Origin: Tillandsia leiboldiana
Lineage: Eukaryota; Streptophyta; Magnoliopsida; Poales; Bromeliaceae
NCBI GenBank assembly: GCA_029204045.2
Contig: CM055077.1
Location: 3,500,565 to 3,564,564 of the forward strand
DNA length: 64,000 bases
Direction: 5' to 3'
Under the pieces are notes generated by a model, which was not told the origin of the DNA, made no database searches, and saw only the letters and a program-made list of their open reading frames with translations. Positions 40,544 through 54,076 of this stretch are shown piece after piece (position 1 is the first letter of the stretch; each line of letters begins with the position of its first letter). A program made the position numbers and the translations under genes.

Positions 40544-43103
40544 CTTAGCTGCAGCTCAGAACACATAAAAAGACCAATTTAGGTGAAATTTATCGCCGAA
40601 TTAGCATATCTTCTTAAGGGGCGTCAATTGGGGTGTTCAAGTTTCTGCACTCCTCCCTTTATCACAATCTGTTTGCTTGCTTTTAAAATCACCTTGTCTG
40701 TCGTCGGTATCGCGCTCGATGTGTCCCGTTGGAGAACACTAAATTGTTCTCGGTTGTTGTTCTTGTACTTTATAGTGTGAAAAGTTTCCGGAATAGAGTC
40801 GCTTATGAATCATCCAGTAGCCGGTCTTTGAGTTTCTTATTTCAGTTCTACCCTGCTGCTGTAATTTGCTGAATTCTATAACCATGTTTTGTGGTTTGAT
40901 TACCAGGAGTAATCTTTTACTGAATAAGAATTCTTTCACGATTATCTGAGCTACGGAGATCTCCCGCCCAAGTTTAGCAGGTATCTATCTGTTTCATGGA
41001 TTGTTTTCACAACAAATTTCGCCCACTTACATGATCTTTTTGATGGCGATAGCTTTGGACATTCATGGATTGCATGATTATAATGCTCGATAGCTTTGGA
41101 CATTCATGGATTGCATGATTATAATGCTTCTCCTTTTTATTCACTACGGGCTCTAGAGGAAAGGTTTCCTGCACACAATACTGTCTTCTTTCTACTTCCA
41201 TTGCCTTTCCGCACTCCATATCTTCAGCACCTAAACAACCCATCACCTGCTGCTTTCACTTCATGCTAGAGAATTCTCTGATTACTTGCAATTAGCCGCT
41301 ACTTACGAAACTAAAGTAGGTGGAAACGTATTTTAATCATGTTATTTAAGTACTCATGTTGTAGTTCTGTGCTTTCAGAAATATAGATGAAGCCTCAAAA
41401 CAAACAAAGAGTACAGCCTACATAGCAAGAGTGTCGAAAAATTTCTTTTTTTGGGGAAGATTATAGCAATTTCTTGTTACAAACTTGGCTTAAGCACATG
41501 TAGAACTCTTTCTCCGACATACCTAGGAAATGAGTAGTGGAATAATCTTTCACATGCGCATGTGCACACAAAATCTGGTCAAGTGAAGAAGGGAGGGGAA
41601 CTTGCAGACCATATTAGACGATTAACTAGTCGTTAGTTTCAGTTCGCATAAAAAGATTCGATCTTTGCAGTTTTTATGTTGTAGTAGTACTGCTTGATGT
41701 GGGTGCGTGTGGATCATAATTAGTGGCTTACATACTTTCCTCGCCGACATTCGGAAATTTCTATTCTCTGTCATATACAGTTTACTTAGTCTGGTGCAGG
41801 AAAAACAGACGCAGTTGCTTTCGATGTCCAACAGCGAATTTCATATCGTCACAATGAATTCCATGTTTGTGAATGTTGATTCACTAATAACTGACGTTTT
41901 CTTATCGCAAATTTTACATAGATGTTAACTATCATTTTCGGATAGTACTTGAGGGAATCACACAAATGAAAATATAGGGCCAACCAAATGTATACTTGGA
42001 AATGACTCTCATGAGGTGTTTCTTGGGCAGTTGCTTTCCGTGGCAGAATAAATTGCTGCCCTGTGAGCCAAAAATTGAAGCACTGCAACCATTAGCGAGC
42101 GATTGAAGCCAATATATGCAAAATTTGGGGATACAAATTCAAGGTCAGTAGAGCATATGAAAATGGGAATTTGGAGTTTGTGCTTTTGGTTTGTGATTTT
42201 TGGGATTTTTTCTTAATGAAATAAGATGTGCTTTTTGAGTATCTGAAAAATGCTAAGCTCCCTGATCAGATGGGCCTAAGCCACTCAACTAAAAAACAGA
42301 TTTTCCAGTTCTATTATGATAGGCTAGACAATCAGCTGCTCGATTTATTAGCTATTCTATTCAAAAAGGATCTTGATTTCCATAAAAGACCAAAGAAGAG
42401 CTTTAATATTCAGAATATATATGATTTTAATATTCCATGGTGGATCGAGGGGACCATCAAATAATATCCGAATGAGCTGGATTTTGGGGATTTCTGAAGA
42501 AATGCAGCAGGACTGAAATCCTGAACATTCCAGATGTGGCAGAAATGGTGAGCAATTGCCACTATTGACTTATGTTCTTCCAGGTTGGTGATCTACTAGC
42601 TAGCAGTCATGTTGCGTGTAAACAAGTAAATGGAAAGGGCATCATCTTATTTCTTATGGTCAAACCTGTTCTTTTATGTCTGGTTGCTTGAAATTTGGTA
42701 AAGTGCTTAGAAGTTTGTCTAATTATTTATTTTTATAAGGAATGATTCTAGAAAGATGCGATGTATGCTAGTCTTATAAGATGTAAATTCAGTAGCCGTT
42801 TGTTTTCAAAGTTGTACGCAACCTAGAGCACGGGAAGAACTAGAGCTTCAAGTGCAGGAGATATGTGAATTAAGCTTTGGCTGGAATTCTGCTTCAAATA
42901 TTGGTCATATCCTAATTTTCTTTCTTGGAAATTATTTTTGAGGATAGATGGTAAACTTAAGAATAAATTTGGTGTATCTTAAAAATCAAGAATGTTTCCT
43001 CAATTCCCGGTGCAAGTGTCAAAGAAGTTTGATGGTTGGTATTCGAGGTTCTTAGTTGCTAAATTTATTTATTTTTTTAAAATAAATGAAAAAAATAACA
43101 TAC
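40544..43103. other. Downstream of KCS; unassigned
   Basis: The first few hundred bases probably hold the 3' UTR (a TGAATAAG motif is near 40919). A 41-bp unit is exactly duplicated in tandem at 41047-41128. A 78-codon frame at 42228-42464 has no family resemblance and I do not call it a gene. Base composition is moderate and no transposon is recognised. Confidence 0.5.
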
Positions 43104-43996
<893 letters not shown>

Positions 43997-44083
43997 CTTA
44001 TATACTTTTAAAAGCATAAGCCTAACTATGCTTGTGAATTTTTTACTATTAGATTTGTATTGAGATTTGTGCTATTGGAAAGT

Positions 44084-44088
44084 CAACT
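44084..44088. other. Target-site duplication CAACT (left); right copy 44904-44908
   Basis: Identical 5-bp copies flank 44089-44903, the length expected for LTR-retrotransposon integration. Confidence 0.85.
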
Positions 44089-44266
44089 TGTGACACCCTC
44101 AGAATTTGAATTAGTTCTATAGATAAATGATATAATATGACTAAATCTCTTATCCCGGCTATAACATTTTGGATGGTAGCAAGATCCAAGAGGTTAAGAG
44201 GGTTAAACGTGCTAGAACTAGAGTAGCTCTAGGATGGGTGACCCCCTGGAAAGTTGGGGCGTCACA
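44089..44266 (+). mobile_element. Cassandra-like TRIM, 5' LTR (178 bp)
   Basis: Opens TGTGACACCCTCAGAATTTG and ends GGGGCGTCACA. Its 3' part (44199-44254) resembles the second half of 5S rRNA, including GGTTAAACGTGCT and AGGATGGGTGACCCCCTGG. This is the defining property of Cassandra TRIMs, in which 5S-derived sequence is thought to supply an RNA polymerase III promoter. Confidence 0.88.
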
Positions 44267-44268
44267 GT

Positions 44269-44280
44269 TGGTATCAGAGC
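44269..44280 (+). other. Cassandra primer binding site
   Basis: TGGTATCAGAGC, two bases after the 5' LTR. The short internal domain follows to 44488 and ends in a purine-rich GGGGGGAAGAA tract. Confidence 0.88.
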
Positions 44281-44488
44281 TATTCACCAGCCGAAAATGT
44301 GAGATGAGTCTCAGCTGAGTCAGGGTTATATAGCGGGTAGAGCGTGGCTCCCCGGCTAATGACCATTGTGGATGGAGTACAGCTCCCCACAAGGTCGACT
44401 AAGGCTAGCGAGACGAGTCTCACATCGCCTGGTGCTTATGAGTGTCTTTAAGCCTGACGAGGAAGTCAAGGCTTACAGGGGGGAAGAA

Positions 44489-44903
44489 TGTGACACCCAC
44501 AGAATTTGGATTAGTTATATATATTAATGATATAAAAGAACTAAATCTTTTAACCCGGCTATAGTATTTTAGGTAGTAGCAAAATCCAAGAGGTTAAAAG
44601 AGTTAAGCGTGCTTGAGTTAGAGTAGCTCTAGGATGGGTGACCCCCTGGGAAGTTAGAGCATCCTAGAGCTAAAGTAGCTCTAGGATGGATGACCTCCTA
44701 GGAAGCTGGGGCGCCCTAGTAAAGTAACACTTCCAGAATTTGGATTAGTTCTATATATAAATGATATAATAAGACTAAATCTCTTAACCCGACTATAGCA
44801 TTTTAGGTGGTAACATGACCTAAGAGGTTATGAAGGTTAAGCGTGCTAGAGTTAGAGTAGATCTAGGATATTGGGTGACCCCCTGGGAAGTTGGGGCGCC
44901 ACA
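44489..44903 (+). mobile_element. Cassandra-like TRIM, tandem LTRs at the 3' side
   Basis: Two LTR-like units stand head to tail. The first, from 44489, starts TGTGACACCCACAGAATTTG; the second, from about 44736, begins at CTTCCAGAATTTGG and ends GGGGCGCCACA at 44903. Both carry the 5S-like block (44600-44654 and 44835-44891). The first unit holds an additional partial repeat of the TAGCTCTAGGATGG segment. There is no second internal domain, so the arrangement is LTR-internal-LTR-LTR within one target-site duplication. Confidence 0.8.
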
Positions 44904-45004
44904 CAACTAAAGAAAGAAAGTACAATAGCACGGATCTCAATACAAATCCAATGGTAAAAAATTCATAAGCATAGTTGGGCTGGTGTTTTTAAAATGATAT
45001 AAGC

Positions 45005-45374
<370 letters not shown>

Positions 45375-45404
45375 GGGGAGAGAGAGAGAGAGAGAGAGAG
45401 AGCT

Positions 45405-45765
45405 AGGCGGAAATGCTATCAGTAGTAAACTGGTTCGTTTGCCACTCATTTGTCTTTTATGATGAAGCTTCCAAATCGACGATCGGCACCGTTGAATATA
45501 ATCTAGACCATTTAAATTATTTAGAAATTAAATTTTATAGTTTTTCGATATTTTTTCTAGTCCATCAAGTAGACAAAAAAATGAACAGTTGAAAATAAAT
45601 GTCCTTCAAAAAGTGATGACAGGAGTCTTGTAATTAATCAAGATCAAGAATATAGATCTTATTTTAAATAGTTTAAAAAATTTTCTAACAAAAATTTAAT
45701 TAATTTAGATATATTTACACCATTAAACGAGCAAAAGACTTATATATGTCATTAAAATTAAAAAA

Positions 45766-45770
<5 letters not shown>
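45405..45770. mobile_element. AT-rich MITE-like element
   Basis: Contains AATCGACGATCGGCACCGTT and, later, GATCAAGAATATAGATCTTA. Similar text occurs at 55660-55995 and, weaker, 22184-22552. Non-coding; boundaries approximate. Confidence 0.45.
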
Positions 45771-46173
<403 letters not shown>

Positions 46174-46178
46174 GCGAA

Positions 46179-49100
46179 TGTGAGGACCCGGAATTCCCAC
46201 GTTTGGTTTGCTGTTGGATCTGCGGCTTCTGGAGACCCGTGTTGGGTGTTAGAGGTGTTTGCGCGCTTATTGGACCCAAGATTTTGACCCGGCATGAAAA
46301 AAGGATCAAGTTTGCTTCTCCGGGAATTTTCGGCAAATTTTAGAAGTGGAATTTGGCAAATCGGACTTCGGATTTGGATTCAGCGCGCGAAAACGATCGA
46401 AACGGGCTATTTATTTGTATTTTTCGGAGTCCGGATGCGAAAACACGCATTTCGAGGTTTTGGGTACTGTTCCGGCCGGCCGGGCATCGCCGGCGGCGGC
46501 GGCGGGCGGCGGAGCGCGGCGGTTGGCGGCGGCGGAGGCGCGCGGTCCACCGCGGAGGTCGTGCACCGGGCGCGGGCCACGTGGCGCCTCCCTATTGGGC
46601 GGTGCGGTAGGCGCGGTCCATGGATTTGGCGCGGGTGCACGGTGAGCCGGGTGTGGCCACGTGGCAGCCTGTGGTTGGAGGGTCTTGGTGCGCTCGGTCC
46701 ACGCGGTGGAGGCGGTTGCCTCGGGGCGCGTGCCCGACACGGCACCGGCGGCGACGCGGCCGCGCACGTGGGCGCGGCGTGGGCGCTGTCGGGGTGACGT
46801 GGGGGCGCCACGTGGCACCCCGTGGTTGGTCGGGCGCAGCGGAGCACGGCACAGTGCTTGGACACGTGGCGTTGCGTGGTTCGCTGGCTCAGGTGCGCCG
46901 GGATCTGGGAGCGATGCTGGGCCACGTGGCGGGCCGTGGGGAATTCGGGCCTGCACAGTAATGGGCCGGGCCCATTACTGTAGCAGCCCGAATTTTTCCG
47001 GCGCCCGAATCTTGGGACAATTTCGGTATTTCTCCAATTGTTTTTTTGAGGCCTTAAATAGCAGCCCGAGCCTCTTTCTTCTCCCCTTTTCTCCTCTTTT
47101 CGAGCCTCCTCTGCCCGAGCAACCTTAAGAAGATTTCTTCATCTTCAAGCTCTGGATCCACCTGCAAAGTTTTGGGATTTTATGGGCACGCATCCCGAGG
47201 TTCTCTATTTTACGGCGCGGCGCGACGTGGTGGTTCCTGTGTTCTTCTTCGGCGCAGCAGCAGTGTTTTAGCTCCCCTGGTCTACTCCGACGATCTTTTC
47301 GAGCGATTTCTTCGCTGCTGGATTCGTAACAGGTGAAGCTACGATTTTGGGTTTCTCGCACATTTTCAGATTTCGCGTTTTTCGAGGAGTTTTCTCGTGC
47401 TCACTGGGACCCTTCTTGCTGTGAGATTTTGGTGAGGGCAGCACCTTCTCTTGAGGAGATCTCCGCGCACGAGTCTCGGATCAGAACGTGCTTATAGACT
47501 TTTTTCATCTACTCGACGCGAAGATCATTGTGGATTTTTCTTGGAATTTTTGGAGACCTTCCCGAAGGTATACACTTTTCCTTTTATCTGTACAAGAGGT
47601 TACAGTTGAATGGTTTTGGGATTGTGCGCACCGATACTGTAGAATTTGTAACTTGGCCTACGGTGCTCGGAATTGGACGTGCAGGTACCCGTTTCGAAGC
47701 TATCAACGCGAGGATCGCTGTGGTATTTTTATCAGAATTTTTGGAGTTCGTTTTACAGGTGAAAATTTCGCAGTAAGTGGACTGTTCCCAGCAGATTTGT
47801 AAAACCTGGATTTTAATGGATTTAAAGTGTAACTGTAGCCTTATGTTGTACCCAGGAGGGATTGTGGACTGTGCTGGACCTGTTGGACCTAGAGTGGTTA
47901 TTTTCCTGGTTTTCTCAGCTGTACGACTCCGGACAGTTAGCGTCTTCAGGTGGGTGGCTTGCTTTCAAGATCTATGGACTGTGCTCTAATTCTCTTGATA
48001 TAGAATCATGCATGATAGTGATTGGACTTGGGTAGCATGCTAGAGTGTAGGAATTGTTGTTCCTTGTTTTATCTGTCGATCTTGTGATCTCTTGCTTCCT
48101 TCTATCATGTTAAATATTTGTTATCTTGGAACCTGACCTAGCACCCCCGTCATATGTTGCATGTGTAACCAGACTAGTAGAAAACCCTCACTTGGGCTAG
48201 GGTTATTTATGCTTAGACATCCACACTTTATGTTTCATTCCTGGACTTAGTGTTATCCTCGCCCGGGTAGTGGGCCGAGCGGTCGGGACTTCTTTTTAGT
48301 GTGGGATGCGTTTGCACTCGTGCTTGGGAGCAGAGTGGAGTCTGGTAGCTGTAGCGGATTGCTTGTCTGTACCGGGAACCGTTGGGGGTAAGCGGTGGTC
48401 CCGGGAGGTCTTGTTTTTCCCTGTTTGGGTTGTTGCCACTGTGTTAGTGGAAATAGTTTACTAGTGTTAGCCGGACCTAGAACCCAGAACCCTTTTCGAT
48501 ATACTCATGATTTTAGTCTACCAATGTTTTCTTCCAAACATCGAAGGGCCGCTGGAGTCTGTTCTTGTTTGATTGGACAAAGGCATCAGCCCTTCGGGGT
48601 TTGGGTAAAACACTTGTTTTCTAACTGTTTTTCTAAAAAAAAGAACTAAAATCATTAAATATGGATTTCTTCCAGATCAAATTAGTTTTCAATAACAAAT
48701 GTCACCTTTTTCCTGTAAATCTCCCCACTCGAAAGGATTCGAGTGGTCTGGGTTCTAGGGGTCGTTCCTCTGTCGGGACGGAAGCCACGGGGGCCGAGCC
48801 TGGAACCTGTTCTTGTTTGATAGGGTTGTAGGTGTAGGTCTCCCGGGACTTTCGGGCCCTGTTGGTGTCTTCTGCGAGTTGTATTGTGATTATTGCTTTC
48901 CCGAACTATAAGGGATCGGGAACTTCGATAGTCGGAGCCTAGAGTCTGTTCTTGTTTGATAGGGTTCTTAGCACCGGTCTATCGGGTTTCCGAACCCTTA
49001 TGGTGTCGGTCTTTCTGGAGAGTTTAGTGTTCTGTTGTGGGAGCCGTCTGGTGGACGGTGGCCCCAGCTGTGTGACTTCCAGCTTGTGGTTGAGAGTTGG

Positions 49101-50001
49101 TGTCGTTGGTCGATCTTGTTGATCGTGGTTTGGACTTTAGCCTGCATGAGCCATATTTGAGCTCGACAGAGTTACGCGGATACTTTCCTCGGTGGGGTCG
49201 CTCCCCTCGAGAGCCACTCCGGAGTTGGGCCTGTTACTTGCTATCGCGACTTGTCGACGCCGTCCCTCTGACTGGCCCGGTTGGCGGCAGTCACGGACAC
49301 CCTACGGTAGACCCGTCCTGTTGAGGATATGCGGCAGTAGGTGGGCGCAGGTTTGACTGGACCCTTTGAGGCAGTCAGTTTAGATTTGGTGAGTTTACTG
49401 TGTGTGTTAGTAGATGCATCATGTTTCATCTGTTCCTTTTCTTGAGCATCTAGATAGAGGCATAGTAGCTGTTGAGTTACTTTTCCAGCCTTTCATTTCA
49501 GTTTTATATTGTTACTTTATGCCTCTAGTAGACTTAGTGGGCAGACCGTCGGGCTTGTTGGCGGCACCCACTGAGAACTACTTGGGACGTAGTTCTCACA
49601 CCCGTCGTGGTGTATTTTCCCACAGGGACTTCTACTCCGGTTCCTGCTGCTCCTGTTGCTGCTTCTTCTGATCGAGGTAAGGGAGTCGCGAGATAGTTCC
49701 CCACCAGTCGTCGTCCAGAGAGTAGATGTACCCTTATTACTTTTGAGAGTTCCTGTTGAGAGAACGTTGTAGTGAGGTATAGAGTTGTATTTATTTTCTA
49801 CTGCTCGAGTGACTTTTGTACTTTTGGTGAGGACTTGTGTTGTATATAGTTTTTATTTCTAGCAGTTTTACTTTCAGCTCTGATATCTGCATAGTATAGA
49901 TGCTCTTTTGCAGGTTAGTCGCTTCGTCTATACGGGCTTCCCGTATGGGCGGCGGATCTGTTGGCGAGCCCGGGTCGCAGTTTCGACGCCGGGGCGTGAC
50001 A
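46179..50001 (+). mobile_element. Solo LTR, 3.8 kb, with 5-bp target-site duplication
   Basis: Opens TGTGAGGACCCGG and closes GCCGGGGCGTGACA. It is flanked by GCGAA at 46174-46178 and again at 50002-50006. There is no primer binding site, gag or pol, so an original element was reduced by LTR-LTR recombination. The 5' third (46470-46980) is very GC-rich with repeated CCACGTGGC motifs. A TTAAATAG motif near 47056 may be the promoter. Related partial copies on the minus strand are at 9753-11990/19796-22183 and 59590-60501. ORFs inside it show no domain. Confidence 0.9.
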
Positions 50002-50006
50002 GCGAA

Positions 50007-50099
50007 CGTGCTCTACACATGTTTATTAGCTTGCTAAATTTAAAACTTATTTATTTTAAATTTTTAAATTTAAATTTAAAAATTTAAATTTATTATTTA
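50007..50099. other. AT-rich spacer
   Basis: Short AAATTTAAATTT-like sequence between the solo LTR and the copia element. Confidence 0.5.
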
Positions 50100-50682
50100 G
50101 AGTGGAAGATGAAAGAATCTATTATAATGAAGAAAAATGATAAACTTATTAATTTCTCTACTAATTGAAAAACTTTTAAAAATAATTACTTGCAAGAAGA
50201 TAGATGGCTCTTCATCTTCTGCATTACTTGAACGCCGAATATTATTATATTGTGCATGTAAAGAAAAAAAATTAGTGCTCAAAAGAGCTTATGTAAAGTT
50301 CAATAAACTTGATATATGTGTCATAAGCCGAGACCACCTCAATACGTTATTCGATTAATCCACGACATAAAAGTATAAGGAGTAAAATTGAATTACAAGA
50401 AACTCTCTCACGGAGGTTCTCCACGTTTTTTCTCTCAATTAGGAATTTTCAATGAAGTTCTAAAAATAAAAGATTAATCGCAAGAGTTAATATAACTCTA
50501 AAAATCTAATTCTAATAGGAAACGATCTCCACCGTCCATCCGAGTTTTTAAATCATTTCTAGTCGTCGTCCATATCCTCTTAAAAATTATCTTTAAGATA
50601 TTCCTAAATCATCCCTAATATTTAGGAACAAGATTGGATCAAATCCATATGGACTCGAAACATGATTTTACATAATCCAACA
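50100..50682 (-). mobile_element. 3' LTR of the Ty1/copia element (outer limit uncertain)
   Basis: On the minus strand a polypurine AAGTGGGAGAAT is followed by TGTTGGATTATG, the usual form of a copia LTR start, at 50682. The LTR includes a leader-like GAGAGAAAAAACGTGGAG region. I cannot place its far end, because no matching 5' LTR is present to compare. Confidence 0.6.
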
Positions 50683-50756
50683 ATTCTCCCACTTAAAAAT
50701 ATGTGCCGAATTTCATAAAACACAAAATTGAAGATCTTGCCAAATTCTCACTCTCC

Positions 50757-52709
50757 TCATGTAGCTCCAAGACCGAGAGAAGTCATACTCCAATTGAACT
50801 TCTCTCGAGTCACCGGTTTCGTTAAAATATCCGCTGGATTCGCATCTGTGTGAATTTTCAACAATGAGATAAAACTCTCATCCACCACATCTCTCACGAA
50901 GTGATAACGAATATCAATGTGTTTCGTCCGAGAGTGAAACGCCGGATTCTTCGCCAAGTGTATTGCACTTTGACTATCACAATTCACTCCCACCACATCT
51001 TGCTTCACTTTTAATTCTCCTAAAAGTCTTTTTAGCCGGATAGCTTCCTTACGAGCATGTGTCATTGCTATGTACTCCGCCTCCGTCGTCGACAAAGCGA
51101 CCACCGACTGAAGCTTCGACTCCCAGCTAATAACACCACTGCCCATGGAGAAAACATAACCCGTGGTAGACTTTCTTCTGTTTTTATCTCCTGCGAAATC
51201 TGCATCCACATATCCGACGCACTCCAAACCCGCAGAACCATAACAGAGTGAGAAATCCGCAGTACCTCTCAAATATATGAGAATCCACTTCACTGCATTC
51301 CAATGTTCACAACCTGGATTCGCCATATACCGACTCACTACTCCCACTGCTTGAGCAATGTCGGGTCTCGTGCACACCATGGCAAACATAAGGCTCCCTA
51401 CTGCCGATGAATATGGTACCCGAGCCATGTCGGTCTTTTCTGCTTCCGTACTCGGTGATTGCTCAGCCGACAATTTTAAATGAATAGGAAACGGGGTAGA
51501 AACTGGCTTTACGTTCTGCAAGTTGAAGCGCCGTAGAACCTTCTCCACATAACTCTTCTGTGAAAGCCAAACTTTCCTATTCTTTCTCTCCCGTAGTACA
51601 TTCATCCCGAGTATTTGATTCACAGTTCCTAAGTCCTTCATATCGAACTCACCGGCTAACTGAATCTTCAAGATAGATATCTGGCCCTTGTTATTTCCGG
51701 CGACCACCATGTCGTCGACATATAATAACAAAATATAGAAGCTCCCGTCATTATAATCGCAGAAATATGCACAATGATCCGCTTCAAGTCTATCAAAACC
51801 CAAACTTATAATGAAGGAATCAAATCGCTTGTACCAACACCTTGGCGCCTGTTTCAAGCCGTACAACAATTTGTTCAACCGACAAACCAAATACTCCTTG
51901 CCTTTTTCGACAAAGCCTTCCGGTTGCGACATATATATCTCCTCTTCCAGGTCACCATGCAAGAATGCTGTTTTTACATCCATCTGCTCGAGCTCCAAAT
52001 CCATGACCGCTGCGATCGCCAAAACAACCCGAATAGTGGTAAGACGAACCACCGGTGAGAAGATCTCATCGAAATCGATTTCCGGCTTCTGAGCATATCC
52101 CTTCACCACCAATCTTGCCTTGAACCTCTCCACATTCCCATCTGTATCCTTTTTCACCTTAAACACCCACCGACATCCAATCGCGTTCATTCCTTTCAGC
52201 AAATCAACAAGTTCCCAAGTCTTGTCCTTCCGAATTAACTCCATCTCCTCCTTCATCGCGCATTGCCACTTCCCAGCATCAGTCGACTCACAAGCCTCCC
52301 TATACGAAGTCGGCTCATCTTCTTTCGCTAAAGCAACATATGCACTAGCATGGTTTGTAAAAGGAATAAATGAAGTAATATAATCATTATACCTCTCAGG
52401 AGGTCTAATAACTCCACTAGGACGCCCGAAATCCGCTGGAGACTCTACCGGTGAATTTGTATCTTCGGATGATTGCGGAGATTCCAAGTCAGGTTCATCA
52501 TCAACCACTTCATCATTCTGTTGTGCTTCCTCAACTTGCACCTCATCGCGCGCTTCAAAGAGCTCAATTGGAATCATAGCATCATTATCTTGCTTTTCCT
52601 TGGTGCCTTGAAAGGACCCTTCATTGAAGATAACGTCACGACTTATGACTATTTTGTGGTTAGTAGGGTCCCACAAATCGATACCCCTTAACACCTTTCG
52701 CATAGCCAA
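50757..52709 (-). pseudogene. Ty1/copia reverse transcriptase and RNase H
   Basis: 650 codons open from 52709 down to 50757. They hold the RVT_2-type RT (WVFKVKKDTDGNVERFKARL, then catalytic YVDD at about residues 330-333) and RNase H (STTEAEYIAM, then SRTKHIDIRYHFVRD). The C terminus, ADILTKPVTREKF, is the standard copia ending. The type is close to TNT1-94-like elements. This is the best preserved part. Upstream it is cut off from the integrase by an apparent extra T near 52680 and by stops around 52750 and 52835, so the polyprotein as a whole cannot be made. Confidence 0.88.
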
Positions 52710-52830
52710 GAAATATACACCTCCGAGAGTTCTTATCCAATTTTCACCTTTTCTCCTTCAGTATCCACACATAAGCATCACATCCAAAGACACGAAGATA
52801 GGAGTAATCAACGGACTTGCCGCTCCAGAC

Positions 52831-53592
52831 TTATTCAGGAATTTCCAAACCAAGTGATTTTGTCGGCGCTCGATTAATCAAATAACAAGCCGTGCTCACG
52901 GCTTCCGCCCAAAATCTCTTGTTGAGTTTTGAAGTACTCAACATTCTACGGGCCCTCTCTATGAGTGTTCTATTTAACCTTTCCGCTACACCGTTTTGTT
53001 GCGGTGTACCGGGTACCGTGAGATGCCGCTTAATTCCATGCTCAATACAAAACTCATCAAATTCTCTTGAGCAATACTCCCATCTGTTATCAAAACGTAG
53101 GCACTTAATTTTTAAATCCTTTTCATTCTCCACAAGAGTTTTGAACTTTTTAAAAGTCTCAAACACATTGGACTTTCGCTTTAGAATATACACCCAAGCC
53201 TTCCGAGAGTAATCATTAATAAATGAAACAAAGTAAGAACATTCGCCCAACGAAGTATCGGGCGACTCCCAAGTATCCGAATGAATCAACTCGAGATGCT
53301 TCTTACTACTTTGATGTGATAGAGAAAAAGGCAACCTTCGTTGCTTCCCGTAGATGCAATCTTCACAAAAATCTAATGACGCGGACTTGTAACCTGAAAG
53401 AAGTTCACGGTTGGATAATACCTGCAATCCGCGCTCACTCATGTGTCCTAAACGGCGATGCCACACCGTTGAAGACTCCACCTTTGCGCTTGCAACAACC
53501 ACTTCTCCCACTTGAGTCTCGCCCACTAATCTATAAAGGCCACCTACTTGCTCTCCTTTCATCAACACCAAACAACCTTGACATACCTTCAA
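52831..53592 (-). pseudogene. Ty1/copia GAG-pre-integrase and integrase core
   Basis: Has VWHRRLGHMSERGLQVL (pre-integrase), FCEDCIYGKQRRLPF, and core motifs around IHSDTWE, LRFDNRWEY and NGVAERLNRT. In the second motif an arginine stands where the family has glycine. The frame ends in TAA at 52831-52833. Its upstream edge is the 43-bp tandem duplication at 53585-53670, which shifts the frame by one. Confidence 0.85.
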
Positions 53593-53670
53593 GTGATCTT
53601 TCTCGCCGATGAATTTAAACCATTGTTACCTTCAAGTGATCTTTCTCGCCGATGAATTTAAACCATTGTT
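53585..53670 (-). repeat. 43-bp exact tandem duplication in copia pol
   Basis: 53585-53627 and 53628-53670 are identical. As 43 is not a multiple of three, it disconnects the protease frame from the integrase frame. Confidence 0.95.
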
Positions 53671-54061
53671 TGCAAAATTTTTCAAGTGATAGAAGACTTT
53701 TTCGAAGTGCAGGAACATGTCGAACATTAGAAACCGTCCGAATAACACCATCAAACATTTTGATCCGAACGTCTCCCACTCCAACCACCGGACATGCCGT
53801 GTTGTCACCCAAATAGATAACTCCACAATCCCATGACTTATAAGAATAAAACCACTCCCTATAGGGAGTCATGTGGAATGACGCCCCCGAATCCAAGATC
53901 CAATGATAAATAAGCTCGGATCTATCCAATGCGACTAACGCATCTCCGTCTTCTGAACTAGCCGACTTAGCATCCGCTTCGGCTATATTACCTTGAAAAT
54001 TATTTGAATCGGATTTACCATCAACTTCTTTAACCCGACAATCTTTCTTCACGTGCCCCAA
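53615..54061 (-). pseudogene. Ty1/copia zinc-knuckle end and protease
   Basis: Begins in the second half of a CCHC knuckle (GHVKKDC); the first half lies upstream beyond an in-frame TAG at 54074-54076. The protease motif HWILDSGASFHMT is intact. It is in the same frame as the gag pieces above it. Confidence 0.82.
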
Positions 54062-54076
54062 CTTTTCACAATTCTA

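Noticed and set aside
42228..42464. 78-codon ORF downstream of KCS
   Set aside because: No recognisable domain, AT-rich, no splice or promoter context. Kept as unassigned.
44199..44891. Functional 5S rRNA genes
   Set aside because: Only the second half of 5S is recognisable, it is diverged, and each copy lies inside a TRIM LTR.
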